NCBI GenBank assembly: GCA_900768245.1
Contig: CAAGCE010000278.1
Span: 1-15,525, forward strand
From: Oscillospiraceae bacterium
GTDB taxonomy: Bacteria > Bacillota > Clostridia > Oscillospirales > Ruminococcaceae
Reading direction: 5' to 3'
Length of the DNA stretch: 15,525 nucleotides
In this document: piece after piece, positions 15,240-15,525 of the stretch
How the letters are laid out: every line of letters begins with the position of its first letter
Numbering within the stretch: the stretch's first letter is position 1
Made by a program: the position numbers and the translations under genes
The notes under the pieces: generated by a model
Told to the model about the DNA's origin: nothing
The model's database searches: none
What the model saw: the letters and a program-made list of their open reading frames with translations, nothing else

Positions 15240-15425
15240 TTATTGATTTTTATCGGCTGTTGGGTCAAATTTATCCTTGTTGTAAAAATAAAAATCTGCA
15301 AAGCCTACCCATGTGGTTTCCATAAGAGGAGGGGCGCTGTAAATGTACAGCTTTACATCTTTTGCTCCTGATATATCAATATCATATTCGTGAATATCGT
15401 TATCTGATACTAATAACCATTTGTT
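15240..15425 (-). pseudogene. C-terminal remnant of an unidentified (possibly carbohydrate-binding) protein
   Basis: On the minus strand, 61 codons run open to a TAA at 15240-15242. They are cut upstream by an in-frame TAG (15426-15428). The peptide includes EYDIDISGAKDVKLYIYSAP and later WVGFADFYFYNKDKFDP, a beta-rich pattern of the kind seen at the end of NPCBM-like carbohydrate-binding modules. There is no start codon with a ribosome binding site, and the sequence upstream turns into the GACCGC repeat within about 10 bp. It looks like a gene whose 5' part was lost or displaced, although a frameshift or continuation outside the window cannot be excluded. The family assignment is tentative. 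Confidence 0.45.
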
Positions 15426-15433
15426 CTATGGAT

Positions 15434-15494
15434 AAAGGCGGTGGATAGAATACGTCCAATCAAAGAAAACGACCGCAGACAGGCTGCCGCCTTT
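15434..15494. repeat. GACCGC-family repeat piece
   Basis: The 61-bp segment is bounded by AAAGGCGG (15434-15441) and CCGCCTTT (15487-15494). Its interior (GTCCAATCAAAG, then AACGACCGC) matches the reverse complement of 7588-7611 in the palindromic repeat with about three mismatches in 23 positions. The last 30 bases of the window hold nothing recognisable. Confidence 0.5.
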
Positions 15495-15525
15495 CAAGGG
15501 AGTTTGATGCAGAGTGGGCGTATTA

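Larger units (their letters stand above)
15185..15497. repeat. Pair of CCGCCTTTCAA direct repeats
   Basis: CCGCCTTTCAA occurs at 15185-15195 and 15487-15497, both followed shortly by GGGA. They bracket the terminator, the gene remnant and the GACCGC repeat piece. This may mark a duplication or insertion boundary, but 11 bp is short. Confidence 0.35.

Overview
The window reads as a chromosomal segment of a moderately AT-rich Gram-positive anaerobe, most likely a Ruminococcus-like member of the Oscillospiraceae. This placement is inference. It rests on Firmicutes-style Shine-Dalgarno sites and TATAAT promoters, a stand-alone CarD-family regulator, an S-layer-homology (SLH) surface protein, a LexA-type GAAC-N4-GTTC operator, and the paired putative DNA-repair radical SAM genes common in clostridia. 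No tRNA, rRNA, CRISPR array or complete insertion sequence was seen.

Layout. Bases 1-957 hold no credible gene. They contain a large degenerate inverted repeat (about 1-768) built from hairpins whose stems differ in sequence but stay paired, then a half copy of a second GC-rich repeat, then a terminator. On the minus strand, 959-6678 is a three-gene run transcribed as rlmB (rRNA 2'-O-methyltransferase), then a 928-residue membrane protein resembling a P-type ATPase that has lost its catalytic motifs, then a chemoreceptor (MCP). A divergent promoter region separates it from a CarD-family gene (7006-7518, plus). Downstream of carD lies a roughly 220-bp palindromic repeat (7533-7752), a strong hairpin terminator, and a convergent SAM-dependent methyltransferase gene (7805-8593, minus).

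The methyltransferase is divergent from a two-gene plus-strand operon (8827-10958): a radical SAM protein with a helix-hairpin-helix tail, overlapping a DUF4130-type putative DNA metabolism protein. Its promoter spacer carries a perfect GAAC-N4-GTTC palindrome, implying LexA/SOS control. A bidirectional terminator separates it from a convergent Rpn-type PD-(D/E)XK nuclease gene, behind which sits an EamA-family exporter; both are on the minus strand with separate promoters. The last full gene (12976-15156, plus) encodes a secreted PepSY/YcdB-like protein ending in SLH repeats. The final 290 bases hold a terminator, a C-terminal gene remnant on the minus strand, and another piece of the GACCGC repeat family.

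The main points of interest are the covarying inverted-repeat element at the left end, the GACCGCGGCGG repeat family placed near gene 3' ends, the SOS-type operator on the radical SAM operon, and the catalytically dead P-type ATPase homologue between rlmB and an MCP.
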